Shown here piece by piece: positions 1 to 6,745 of a stretch of 34,178 bases of DNA (position 1 is the first letter of the stretch; each line of letters starts with the position of its first letter). A model generated the notes under the pieces. It ran no database searches and was not told the DNA's origin. It was given only the letters and a program-made list of their open reading frames with translations. The DNA comes from an uncultured Oscillospiraceae bacterium (GTDB lineage Bacteria; Bacillota; Clostridia; Oscillospirales; Oscillospiraceae): assembly GCA_910585155.1 (NCBI GenBank), contig CAJUEC010000010.1, forward strand, positions 1 to 34,178. Reading direction: 5' to 3'. A program made the position numbers and the translations under genes.

Positions 1-2
1 AC

Positions 3-143
3 CACCTCACCGCCCTGAAGTGGGCCGTTGAGAACGGCATCATCCTGGGCAACGATGACGGCACCTTTACCCCTGCCGCCGCTACCAGCCGCAGCCAGAT
101 TGCCGCGATCCTGGTTCGCTGCGACAAGGCTGTCAATAAGTAA
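3..143 (+). CDS. S-layer homology (SLH) domain protein, C-terminal end only
   Basis: The reading frame enters from the left edge and stops at TAA 141-143, leaving the last 46 residues. They read as the second half of an SLH repeat: a helix ending WAVENGI, the turn GNDDGTFTP, then TSRSQIAAILVR, which matches the family signature (W...G...G...dG.f.P...itRaq.a.il.R). SLH repeats anchor exported proteins to cell-wall polysaccharide, usually in threes at one end of the protein, so this is probably the last repeat of a cell-surface protein. What the rest of the protein does cannot be seen. Terminator hairpins follow about 45 bases after the stop. Confidence 0.85.
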   Translation, partial: HLTALKWAVENGIILGNDDGTFTPAAATSRSQIAAILVRCDKAVNK

Positions 144-187
144 ACCTACAAAGTTCTAAAAACCTACAAAGCAGCACCCCCAGAACA

Positions 188-247
188 AACCCCCTGCCTT
201 CCGGCAGGGGGTTTGTTTTTTCTCCCGCCTTCGGCGGGAGGCTTTTT
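188..247 (+). terminator. Two tandem intrinsic terminators after the SLH gene
   Basis: The first hairpin (188-214, arms AACCCCCTGCC / GGCAGGGGGTT around a TTCC loop) runs into GTTTTTT. The second (222-240, arms CTCCCGCC / GGCGGGAG) is followed by GCTTTTT. Both have the stem plus T-tract layout of factor-independent terminators and isolate the SLH gene from the spoIIG operon. Confidence 0.85.
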
Positions 248-310
248 CGATTCGGCAGGGGGTGCGTCCTCCTCCGGGGGAGTGGTTGGATGTGTTCCGG
301 CTCCGCCGAA

Positions 311-338
311 AAAATTCCCCGCCTGGGCGGGGAATTTT
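311..338. repeat. Perfect 28-bp palindrome upstream of spoIIGA
   Basis: Arms AAAATTCCCCGCC and GGCGGGGAATTTT are separated by only TG, giving a 13-bp perfect stem. It sits between the tandem terminators and the spoIIG promoter. The symmetric A4TT/AATT4 ends mean it could terminate in either direction, or act as a barrier that isolates the spoIIG promoter. No match to a named repeat family is claimed. Confidence 0.7.
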
Positions 339-343
339 CCCCT

Positions 344-368
344 TTCGACAGGGGGACAGGGCTATAAT
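344..368 (+). promoter_or_regulatory. Putative Spo0A-controlled spoIIG promoter
   Basis: TTCGACA at 344-350 is an exact Spo0A box (TGTCGAA read on the other strand), and a consensus -10 TATAAT lies at 363-368. A second box-like TTCGGCA (fits TGNCGAA) is at 251-257. In Bacillus the spoIIG operon is driven by sigma-A plus phosphorylated Spo0A binding near the -35. Here the gap between box and -10 is only 12 bp and there is no good -35, so the geometry differs from the textbook promoter. Sequence matches are seen directly; the regulation is inferred. Confidence 0.6.
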
Positions 369-399
369 TTGGGACAGACCCGAGAGAGGAGGCCCCGCC

Positions 400-1230
400 G
401 TGACGGTGTACATAGACCTGCTGTTTCTGCTCAATCTGACCGCCAACTACCTGCTGCTGCTGGCGGCGGGGCGAATTGCCGGGGCGGTGCTGCGCCGCTG
501 GCGCATCGGGCTGGGCGGTGCGCTGGGGGCGCTGTACGCGGTGCTGATCTTCCTGCCGGGGCTGGGCTGGCTGGCGGCCTGGCCGTGCAAGCTGGGGGCC
601 GGTGTGCTGATGGCGCTGGCGGCCTACGGCGGGGAGCGGGGGCTTTTCCGGGTGACGGTGGTGTTTTTTGGGGCGTCGGCGGCGCTGGCGGGGGCGGTGC
701 TGGGGCTGGAGCTGCTGGGCGGCCCCATGCTGACCCTGGCGGGCGGGGTGTTCTATTCCCGGCTGGACCTGCGCCTGCTGCTGGTGGTGTTTGTGGCGGG
801 ATATTTTGTGCTGTCGCTGTTTTTCCGCCGGACAGCGGCCCGGGACAGGCGGCTTGTCCGGCTGGATGTCGTGCTGGACGGCGGCGGGGCGGCGCTGTCC
901 GCCCTGGTGGACACCGGCCACAGCCTCACCGACCCAGCGACAAACCGGCCGGTGGTGGTGGCCAGCGCCCAGGCGCTGGCGGGGGTGCTGCCCCCCTGGG
1001 CGGACGCGGCCCAGCCCATCCAGTCGGTGGAGCGGTGCCACGCGTCCGGGTCCCGGGGGGCGCGGCTGGTGCCCTACCGGGCGGTGGGGGTGGAGTGCGG
1101 GATGCTGCTGGCGGTGCGGGCCCGGCAGGTGAGCGCCGACGGCAGGCCCCTGGGGCGGCTGCTGGTGGCGCTGTCCCCCACGCCGCTAGACGATGGCGGC
1201 GGGTATCAGGCGTTGATTGGAGGAATTTGA
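400..1230 (+). CDS. spoIIGA: SpoIIGA, sporulation sigma-E processing membrane aspartic protease
   Basis: SpoIIGA sits in the sporulation septum and cleaves the pro-peptide of sigma-E in the mother cell after a forespore signal. The first ~145 residues are a run of hydrophobic helices beginning TVYIDLLFLLNLTANYLLLLAA, a hallmark of the family. The C-terminal half carries the aspartic protease motif LVDTGHSL with D171 as predicted catalytic residue. GTG 400 is chosen because the family N-terminus starts there and GAGAGGAGG lies just upstream; the frame is open further back to 262 without family similarity. At 276 residues it is somewhat shorter than the Bacillus protein (~309). The stop is one base before the sigE ATG. 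Confidence 0.93.
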   Translation: MTVYIDLLFLLNLTANYLLLLAAGRIAGAVLRRWRIGLGGALGALYAVLIFLPGLGWLAAWPCKLGAGVLMALAAYGGERGLFRVTVVFFGASAALAGAVLGLELLGGPMLTLAGGVFYSRLDLRLLLVVFVAGYFVLSLFFRRTAARDRRLVRLDVVLDGGGAALSALVDTGHSLTDPATNRPVVVASAQALAGVLPPWADAAQPIQSVERCHASGSRGARLVPYRAVGVECGMLLAVRARQVSADGRPLGRLLVALSPTPLDDGGGYQALIGGI

Positions 1231-1231
1231 G

Positions 1232-1948
1232 ATGTTGGATATCTATGTGCGGCTGTGCGGGCTGCTGGCCAAGCTGGGGGTTATGCTCCACGGCTCACTG
1301 CACTACATAGGCGGCAGCGACACCCTGCCCGCCCCCCTGACCCGGGAGGAGGAGGGGGCGCTCCTGGCCCAGCTGGGGGAGGAGGACCGCCGCCCGGAGG
1401 CGCGGGCCCGGCTCATTGAGCACAACCTGCGGCTGGTGGTGTACATCGCCCGCCGGTTTGAGAACACCGGGGTGGGCATCGAGGATCTGATCTCCATCGG
1501 CACCATCGGCCTCATCAAGGCGGTGGAGACCTATAAGCCCGCCAAGAACATCAAGCTGGCCACCTACGCCTCCCGGTGCATCGAAAACGAGATCCTGATG
1601 CACCTGCGCAAGAATGCCAACCGCCGGGGGGAGGTCTCTCTGGACGAGCCGCTGAATACCGACTGGGACGGCAACGAGCTGCTGCTGTCCGACGTGCTGG
1701 GCACGGACAGTGACAGCATCGAAAAGCCCATTGAAGACGACGTGGACCGGGACCTGCTGTTCACCGCCATCACCCGGCTGTCCCCCCGGGAGCGGAGGAT
1801 CATCACCATGCGCTTTGGGCTGGACGGCCGCCGGGAGCGCACCCAGAAGGAGGTGGCGGACCAGCTGGGCATCAGCCAATCCTACATCTCCCGGCTGGAA
1901 AAGCGCATCATTGACCGGCTGAAAAAGGAGATTCTGCGGATGATGTGA
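1232..1948 (+). CDS. sigE: RNA polymerase sporulation sigma factor sigma-E (pro-form)
   Basis: Early mother-cell sigma factor of sporulation, 238 residues. The hydrophobic N-terminal ~25 residues ending in YIGGSD (Y25-S29) correspond to the membrane-associated pro-sequence removed by SpoIIGA. Region 2 reads NLRLVVYIARRFENTG and DLISIGTIGLIKAVETYKP, followed by the almost invariant LATYASRCIENEILM. The sigma-E-type stretch SLDEPLNTDWDGNELLLSDV and the region 4.2 helix-turn-helix GISQSYISRLEKRI complete the match. ATG 1232 has GGAGG eight bases upstream; an in-frame TTG at 1217 contains that SD and is rejected as start. It is cotranscribed with spoIIGA, with one base between stop and start. Confidence 0.97.
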   Translation: MLDIYVRLCGLLAKLGVMLHGSLHYIGGSDTLPAPLTREEEGALLAQLGEEDRRPEARARLIEHNLRLVVYIARRFENTGVGIEDLISIGTIGLIKAVETYKPAKNIKLATYASRCIENEILMHLRKNANRRGEVSLDEPLNTDWDGNELLLSDVLGTDSDSIEKPIEDDVDRDLLFTAITRLSPRERRIITMRFGLDGRRERTQKEVADQLGISQSYISRLEKRIIDRLKKEILRMM

Positions 1949-2020
1949 CGAAGAAAAGAGGGAACGGAAAATTCCATCGAAAGCGGTCTGACGATAAAAA
2001 ATATAGCCCGCCCCGCCGCA

Positions 2021-2048
2021 GTATGAATGGGCGCTCATCGGAAATACT
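2021..2048 (+). promoter_or_regulatory. Putative sigma-F/sigma-G promoter of sigG
   Basis: GTATG at 2021-2025 resembles the sigma-F -35 (GYATA), and GGAAATACT at 2040-2048 fits the -10 pattern GGNNANANT, with 14 bp between. sigG is transcribed in the forespore by sigma-F and then sigma-G in Bacillus, so a promoter of this class is expected here. No terminator is visible between sigE and sigG, so some readthrough from spoIIG is also possible. Confidence 0.55.
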
Positions 2049-2081
2049 GAGTTTGAATCAATTCCGAGTGAGGTGTCTGCG

Positions 2082-2852
2082 GTGCAGGGCAAGGTGGAGA
2101 TCTGCGGGGTCAATACGGCCAAGCTGAAGGTACTGAAAAGCGAGGAGAGCCTGGCGCTGCTGCGCCGGGCCAGGGAGGGGGATATGCAGGCCCGGGAGGA
2201 GCTGATCTCGGGCAATCTGCGGCTGGTGCTGTCCGTGATCCAAAAGTTTTCCGGCAGGGGAGAGAACGTGGACGACCTGTTCCAGGTGGGCTGTATCGGC
2301 CTCATCAAGGCCATTGACAATTTTAATGTGGACATGGATGTACGCTTTTCCACCTACGGCGTGCCCATGATTGTGGGGGAGATCCGCCGCTATCTCCGGG
2401 ACAACAGCGCCATTCGGGTGTCCCGGTCGGTGCGGGATACGGCCTACCGGGTGCTCCAGGCCAAGGAAAAGTACATGGCGGAGCATCAAAAGGAGCCCAC
2501 CGTGGACGAGATCGCCCAGATTCTGGAGCTGCGCCGGGAGGATGTGGTGATGGCGCTGGACGCAGTGGTGGATCCGGTGTCCCTGTTTGAGCCGGTGTAC
2601 TCCGACGGCGGGGACACGGTGTGCGTTATGGACCAGGTCAGGGACAAGAAGAACACCGATGAGGCGTGGCTGGAGCACATTGCGCTGGGGGACGCCATTG
2701 GGAAGCTGGATGAGCGGGAGCGCCGCATTCTGGCGCTTCGTTTTTTTCAGGGGAAGACCCAGATGGAAGTGTCCGCCGAGGTGGGCATCTCCCAGGCCCA
2801 AGTATCCCGGCTGGAAAAGAACGCGCTGAATCGAATTCGAAAAGAGCTGTAA
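2082..2852 (+). CDS. sigG: RNA polymerase sporulation sigma factor sigma-G (late forespore)
   Basis: Directs late forespore gene expression. The N-terminus KVEICGVNTAKL is diagnostic for sigma-G. Region 2 has NLRLVLSVIQKFSGRGENVDD and FQVGCIGLIKAIDNF, followed by FSTYGVPMIVGEIRRYLRDN, which is shared by sigma-F and sigma-G. The C-terminus has FFQGKTQMEVSAEVGISQAQ, the region 4.2 helix-turn-helix. There is no pro-sequence. GTG 2082 is preferred (256 aa) because GAGTGAGG ends nine bases upstream; GTG 2073 in frame abuts that SD and would add three residues. The order spoIIGA-sigE-sigG is the conserved Firmicute arrangement. Confidence 0.95.
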   Translation: MQGKVEICGVNTAKLKVLKSEESLALLRRAREGDMQAREELISGNLRLVLSVIQKFSGRGENVDDLFQVGCIGLIKAIDNFNVDMDVRFSTYGVPMIVGEIRRYLRDNSAIRVSRSVRDTAYRVLQAKEKYMAEHQKEPTVDEIAQILELRREDVVMALDAVVDPVSLFEPVYSDGGDTVCVMDQVRDKKNTDEAWLEHIALGDAIGKLDERERRILALRFFQGKTQMEVSAEVGISQAQVSRLEKNALNRIRKEL

Positions 2853-2901
2853 AGGATAATACCAATACAGAATGTGCAATAAAAGGATTTGACGCAAAGA
2901 A

Positions 2902-2932
2902 AGGGCGGTATGCAGCGCGTGCATACCGCCCT
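2902..2932 (-). terminator. Hairpin terminator of rpsB-tsf, possibly shared with sigG
   Basis: A perfect 13-bp stem (arms AGGGCGGTATGCA / TGCATACCGCCCT, loop GCGCG) lies between the convergent sigG and tsf genes. On the minus strand it is followed by TTCTTTG, so it best serves tsf. On the plus strand the T-tract is absent (AAAGTATGG), so termination of sigG here is less certain. Confidence 0.7.
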
Positions 2933-2953
2933 AAAGTATGGCAGGGGAGATGC

Positions 2954-3865
2954 TTACTTGGCCAGCTTGGCGATCTCCTCGGCAAAGTTCTCCTGCTTCT
3001 TCTCAATGCCCTCGCCCTTCTCGAAACGCACGGCGTCCTTCAGGGTGATGGTGCCGCCCAGCTTCTTGGCCGTAGCGGCGGCGTACTGCTCCACGGTGAC
3101 CTCGCTGTCCTTGACGAAGGTCTGCTGGAGCAGGCAGTTCTCGGAGTAGAACTTGTTCAGCTTGCCCATGACGATCTTTTCCTTCACCTGGTCGGGCTTG
3201 CTGGCCATCTTGGGGTCGTTGGCCATCTGGGCCAGGAGGATCTTCTTCTCCTCGTCCAGCACATCCTGGGTGACCTGGCCCTTGTCCAGGAAGCGGGGAT
3301 TCAGGGCCGCGATCTGCATGGCCATATCCTTGCCCACCTCGGTGGCGTCGATGCCGCCGGTAACCTCCAGGTTGACCAGCACGCCGATCTTTCCGCCGGC
3401 ATGGATATAGGGAACGGAAACGCCGTCGGCGAAGCGGGCAAACCGGCGGACCTGGATGTTCTCGCCGATCACCAGCACCATCTCCTGCTGCTGCTGGGCG
3501 ACGGTCAGCTCGGTGCCGTCGTACCTGCACTCCATCAGCGCGTCCAGGTCGGCGGGGGCGCAGGCGGCCACAGTGGCGGCCACGCCCTTCACGAAGTCCA
3601 CAAACTTCTCGTTCTTGGCCACGAAGTCGGTCTCGGCGTTGACCTCCACCACCACGCCCACGCCGTTGATGGAGGCGGCATAGGCCATACCCTCGGCGGC
3701 GATGCGGCCGGCCTTCTTCTGGGAGGCGGCCAGGCCCTTCTCACGCAGCCACTCAATGGCCTTGTCGAAGTCGCCGTCGTTTTCGGTCAGGGCCTTCTTG
3801 CAGTCCATCATGCCGACGCCGGTCATCTCGCGCAGCTTCTGTACGTCTTTCGCGGAAATTGCCAT
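2954..3865 (-). CDS. tsf: Translation elongation factor Ts
   Basis: EF-Ts exchanges GDP for GTP on EF-Tu in the cytoplasm. The 303-residue product begins with the UBA-like domain (DVQKLREMTGVGMMDCKKAL). It continues with the core signature containing NAETDFVAKN, the Asp-Phe pair that enters EF-Tu next to the Mg site. Both dimerisation halves follow and the length is normal. The start is fixed by GGAGG upstream of the ATG on the minus strand. It lies downstream of rpsB, as usual, but with a terminator-type hairpin between the two, so its level is probably set by readthrough. Confidence 0.97.
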   Translation of the reverse strand: MAISAKDVQKLREMTGVGMMDCKKALTENDGDFDKAIEWLREKGLAASQKKAGRIAAEGMAYAASINGVGVVVEVNAETDFVAKNEKFVDFVKGVAATVAACAPADLDALMECRYDGTELTVAQQQQEMVLVIGENIQVRRFARFADGVSVPYIHAGGKIGVLVNLEVTGGIDATEVGKDMAMQIAALNPRFLDKGQVTQDVLDEEKKILLAQMANDPKMASKPDQVKEKIVMGKLNKFYSENCLLQQTFVKDSEVTVEQYAAATAKKLGGTITLKDAVRFEKGEGIEKKQENFAEEIAKLAK

Positions 3866-3919
3866 AATTACATTACCTCCAAATGATTGTCAGCCGGCGG
3901 CTGCCGGCACATACTGTTG

Positions 3920-3952
3920 TCAAAAAAGCGCCCGCCCGCATGGGCGGGCGCT
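3920..3952 (-). terminator. Intrinsic terminator/attenuator between rpsB and tsf
   Basis: Read on the minus strand, an 11-bp perfect GC-rich stem (AGCGCCCGCCC / GGGCGGGCGCT, four-base loop) is followed directly by TTTTTTG, a textbook factor-independent terminator. No promoter is visible between it and tsf, so tsf must be reached by readthrough, making this an attenuator. A second smaller hairpin (GCCGGC arms, 3894-3909) lies between it and the tsf ribosome binding site. Confidence 0.85.
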
Positions 3953-3975
3953 GGGTGATTCGCGCTCGGCCTGGC

Positions 3976-4707
3976 TTACTCCGCGGCGGCGGGCTCCTCG
4001 GCCTTCTCGGCGGGGGCGGCGTCCTGGCCCTGGCGGCCCTCCTGCACGGCGTTGGCCATGACGGAGGAGATGAGCTTGATGGCGCGGATGGCGTCGTCGT
4101 TGCCGGGGATGACGTAGTCGATCTCATCGGGATCGCAGTTGGTGTCCACGATGGCCACGATGGGGATGTTCAGCTTGCGGGCCTCGTTGATGGCGTTGCG
4201 CTCCTTGCGGGGGTCCACCACGAACAGGGCGCCGGGCAGCTTGCGCATCTCCACCACGCCGCCCAGGTACTTCTCCAGCTTGCTGATCTCGCCCAGCAGC
4301 TTCATGACTTCCTTCTTGGGGAGCATGTCGAAGGTGCCGTCCTCCTGCATCTTCTTCAGCTGGTTCAGGCGGTCCACGCGGGTGCGCATGGTCTTGAAAT
4401 TGGTCATCATGCCGCCCAGCCAGCGGGCGTTGACATAGTACATGCCGCAGCGGGCGGCCTCCTCGCGGATGGCGTCCTGGGCCTGCTTCTTGGTGCCCAC
4501 GAACAGCAGGGACTGGCCGTTGCCGGACAGGTCCTTCACGAAGGAGTAGGCCTCCTCCAGCTTCTTCACGGTCTTCTGCAGGTCGATGATATAGATGCCG
4601 TTGCGCTCCGTGTAGATGTAGGTGGCCATTTTGGGGTTCCACCGGCGGGTCTGGTGGCCGAAGTGGACGCCGGCCTCCAGCAGCTGCTTCATAGATACGA
4701 CTGCCAT
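3976..4707 (-). CDS. rpsB: 30S ribosomal protein S2
   Basis: Small-subunit protein S2, 243 residues. Family signatures are plain: LLEAGVHFGHQTRRWNPKM near the start, then IYTERNGIYIIDLQKT, then NARWLGGMMTNFKT, then the C-terminal PNI-like block reading LNIPIVAIVDTNCDPDEIDY. The start at 4707 is chosen because AGGAGGAAAAAATC precedes this ATG; the frame is open 15 codons further upstream without similarity. The tail after ~225 is Ala/Glu-rich, typical of Firmicute S2. It has its own sigma-A promoter and is first gene of rpsB-tsf. Confidence 0.97.
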   Translation of the reverse strand: MAVVSMKQLLEAGVHFGHQTRRWNPKMATYIYTERNGIYIIDLQKTVKKLEEAYSFVKDLSGNGQSLLFVGTKKQAQDAIREEAARCGMYYVNARWLGGMMTNFKTMRTRVDRLNQLKKMQEDGTFDMLPKKEVMKLLGEISKLEKYLGGVVEMRKLPGALFVVDPRKERNAINEARKLNIPIVAIVDTNCDPDEIDYVIPGNDDAIRAIKLISSVMANAVQEGRQGQDAAPAEKAEEPAAAE

Positions 4708-4818
4708 TGATTTTTTCCTCCTAATATTTGGTTTTGCCTCCGAAAGCTTCATCCTTCCCGCCCACCCTCCGAAGGGGGCACCGGGCGAAAAATCGGCTCT
4801 CGTGCGGAATGCCTGGAT

Positions 4819-4847
4819 ATTTTACCACGGCTTGCGGGGAAACGCAA
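4819..4847 (-). promoter_or_regulatory. Sigma-A promoter of rpsB-tsf
   Basis: On the minus strand, TTGCGT (complement of 4842-4847) and TAAAAT (complement of 4819-4824) are separated by exactly 17 bp. The transcript would have a leader of about 105 bases, including a hairpin with CCCT/AGGG arms around TCGG near 4770. Such a leader could allow S2 autoregulation, which is only an inference. Confidence 0.75.
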
Positions 4848-4876
4848 GTATTTTTCTCCGCTTTTCAGAAAAAATG

Positions 4877-5143
4877 TCAGCGCCTCCGGCGTTCCCCACC
4901 CGCCCGGGCCTTGCCCTCCACCAGGATGATATCTTCCCCAAAGCGCCGGACGGACGCCCAGGGGAACACCGCGCCCGGCTCCCGGCCCAGCAGGCCCAGG
5001 GCGCGGGGGCGGCCTCTGACCACAATGCTCTCAATGGAGCCCCGCTCCGGGTCCAGCTCCACGTCGTCCACAAAGCCGTATCGGGTGCCGTCGGCGATGT
5101 CGATGACCTCTTTGTATTGCAGCTCAGCGATTCGGCAGATCAT
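4877..5143 (-). CDS. YlmC/YmxH-family PRC-barrel sporulation protein
   Basis: A small PRC-barrel protein of 88 residues. Visible blocks are ICRIAELQYKEVIDIADGTRYG, VDDVELDPERGSIESIVV and FPWASVRRFGEDIILV, which match the YlmC/YmxH family found in spore-forming Firmicutes. The family is tied to sporulation by association and its biochemical role is unknown. The start at 5143 follows GGGAGG and leaves out nine upstream in-frame codons. The last 10 residues are Arg/Gly-rich beyond the family domain. It stands alone between rpsB and pyrH on the minus strand; a hairpin (CGCTTCC/GGAAGCG, 5162-5180) lies in its leader. Confidence 0.85.
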   Translation of the reverse strand: MICRIAELQYKEVIDIADGTRYGFVDDVELDPERGSIESIVVRGRPRALGLLGREPGAVFPWASVRRFGEDIILVEGKARAGGERRRR

Positions 5144-5273
5144 AGTATGTCCTCCCTTTGCCGCTTCCACACAGGAAGCGTTGAATTAGCCAGACCTTCC
5201 TTAACTATATGAAGCTGGAGGGCCGGCAATCCGCGTGGTTGGAAAAATACACGGAAAATTTTCATTTAGCCCC

Positions 5274-5302
5274 TAGGCAAAAGGAAGGTTTTCCAGTATA
5301 AT
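5274..5302 (+). promoter_or_regulatory. Sigma-A promoter of pyrH-frr
   Basis: A consensus -10 TATAAT at 5297-5302 lies 17 bp after TAGGCA at 5274-5279, a moderate -35. Transcription would begin near 5309, too close for the in-frame ATG at 5311 to be used, which supports the pyrH start at 5353. Confidence 0.65.
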
Positions 5303-5352
5303 ACTTTCTGATGAGTACGACGAGACTTTTGGGATGGGAGAGGATGAGAGCT

Positions 5353-6090
5353 ATGAGCAAGCTGAAATATAAGCGGGTTTTGCTGAAGGTCAGCGGAGAG
5401 GCGCTGGGCGGCGAGAAGGGCCGGGGCCTGGACTTTGATGTGATTGAAAAGGTGTGCGACGTGGTGGCCCGCTGTTCCCAGCTGGGCGTTCAGGTGGGCA
5501 TTGTGGTCGGCGGCGGGAACTTCTGGCGGGGCCTGAAGGACGGCAAGGGCATGAGCAACCGCACCCGGGCCGACCATATGGGGATGCTGGCCACCTGCGT
5601 TAACTGCCTGGCCCTGGCCGATGTGCTGGAGAACAAGGGCGTGGATGTGCGGGTGCAGACCGCCATTGAGATGAAGTCCATTGCCGAGCCCTACATCCGC
5701 TCCCGGGCGGTGCGGCATCTGGAAAAGGGTCGGGTGGTGATCTTCGGCTGCGGCACGGGCAGCCCCTTTTTCTCCACCGACACCGCCGCGGTGCTGCGGG
5801 CGGCGGAGATCGGCGCAGACATCATCCTGCTGGCCAAGAATGTGGACGGCGTGTACAGCGCCGACCCGCTGAAGGATCCGGCGGCGGTGAAGTACGACAG
5901 CATCACCTATGACGACGTGCTGGCCAACCACCTGGGAGTGATGGATTCCACCGCCACGTCCCTGTGCATGGACAACAACATCCCCATCATTCTCTTTGCC
6001 CTGAAGGACCCGGAGAATATCCTGCGCGTGGTGCACGGAGAAAAAATAGGCACAATTGTGAAAGACATAGGAGGAAGCGATCATGACTGA
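5353..6090 (+). CDS. pyrH: UMP kinase
   Basis: Bacterial hexameric UMP kinase of the amino-acid kinase fold, making UDP from UMP and ATP in pyrimidine supply. Visible blocks: KYKRVLLKVSGEALGG, GIVVGGGNFWRG, RTRADHMGMLATCVN, TGSPFFSTDTAAVLRAAEI, and KNVDGVYSADP. It is 245 residues, normal for the family. ATG 5353 has GGGAGAGG about nine bases upstream; ATG 5344 and 5311 are in frame but poorer. Its last eight bases overlap frr, the usual coupling of these two genes. Confidence 0.96.
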   Translation: MSKLKYKRVLLKVSGEALGGEKGRGLDFDVIEKVCDVVARCSQLGVQVGIVVGGGNFWRGLKDGKGMSNRTRADHMGMLATCVNCLALADVLENKGVDVRVQTAIEMKSIAEPYIRSRAVRHLEKGRVVIFGCGTGSPFFSTDTAAVLRAAEIGADIILLAKNVDGVYSADPLKDPAAVKYDSITYDDVLANHLGVMDSTATSLCMDNNIPIILFALKDPENILRVVHGEKIGTIVKDIGGSDHD

Positions 6091-6637
6091 GTTCTGCAAA
6101 ACCTACGACGAGAAGATGGGCAAGACCATCGAGGTGGTGAAGGGCGATTTCGCCAGCGTCCGGGCGGGCCGGGCCAACGCCGGCGTGCTGGACCGCATTC
6201 AGGTGTCCTATTACGGCACCCCCACCCCCATCCAGCAGGTGGCCAGCATCTCCACCCCCGACCCCCGCACGCTTCAGATCCAGCCCTGGGATGCCAGCCT
6301 GCTCAAGGCCATTGAGAAGGCCATTCAGAGCTCCGACCTGGGCATCAACCCCCAGAATGACGGGCGGGTGATCCGCCTGGCCTTCCCCCAGCTGACGGAG
6401 GAGCGCCGTATGGAGCTCACCAAGCAGGTGCGCAAGTACGGTGAGAACGGCAAGGTGGCCATCCGCAACATCCGCCGGGACGCCATGGACACGCTGAAAT
6501 CCCTGGAGAAGAAGTCCGAGATCACGGAGGATGACCGCAAGGAGAGGGAGAAGGAGCTGCAGGATCTCACCGACAAGCGTTGCAAGGAGCTTGACGGCCT
6601 CACCGCGGCCAAGGAAAAGGAACTGATGGCGGTTTAG
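6083..6637 (+). CDS. frr: Ribosome recycling factor
   Basis: RRF splits post-termination ribosomes together with EF-G. The 184-residue product shows the family core: DFASVRAGRANAGVLDRIQV, YYGTPTPIQQVASISTPDPR, IQSSDLGINPQNDG, RLAFPQLTEERR and VRKYGENGKVAIRNIRRDA. AGGAGG lies within the end of pyrH upstream of the ATG, and the genes overlap, so translation is probably coupled. Confidence 0.97.
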   Translation: MTEFCKTYDEKMGKTIEVVKGDFASVRAGRANAGVLDRIQVSYYGTPTPIQQVASISTPDPRTLQIQPWDASLLKAIEKAIQSSDLGINPQNDGRVIRLAFPQLTEERRMELTKQVRKYGENGKVAIRNIRRDAMDTLKSLEKKSEITEDDRKEREKELQDLTDKRCKELDGLTAAKEKELMAV

Positions 6638-6649
6638 GGCGCCGTTTGC

Positions 6650-6681
6650 GCATACAAGGGGGGCGCGCCCCCCTTGTGTGC
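6650..6681. repeat. Palindromic hairpin between frr and uppS
   Basis: A 32-bp near-perfect inverted repeat (left arm GCATACAAGGGGGGCG) centred on GGCGCGCC, with a single T-G wobble when read as RNA. There is no T-tract after it on either strand. It could stop polymerase partially or protect the pyrH-frr mRNA 3' end. Confidence 0.6.
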
Positions 6682-6691
6682 TGTCCAAGCG

Positions 6692-6720
6692 TTTACAACG
6701 GGTTCTTTTTTGGTTACACT
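6692..6720 (+). promoter_or_regulatory. Sigma-A promoter of the uppS-polC operon
   Basis: TTTACA at 6692-6697 and TACACT at 6715-6720 are separated by 17 bp, with the uppS start 26 bp further on. It lies just after the frr-uppS hairpin and would give the long uppS-cdsA-dxr-rseP-ispG-polC run its own start site. Confidence 0.6.
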
Positions 6721-6745
6721 ATCAATAAAGTAAGGATGCGTGCAT

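Noticed and set aside
133..1041. Minus-strand open frame of about 300 codons opposite spoIIGA
   Set aside because: Pro/Gln/Arg-rich translation through terminators and the spoIIG promoter; an antisense artefact.
1217..1231. TTG 1217 as the sigE start
   Set aside because: It would place the Shine-Dalgarno GGAGG inside the coding region; ATG 1232 has ideal spacing and matches the pro-sigma-E N-terminus.
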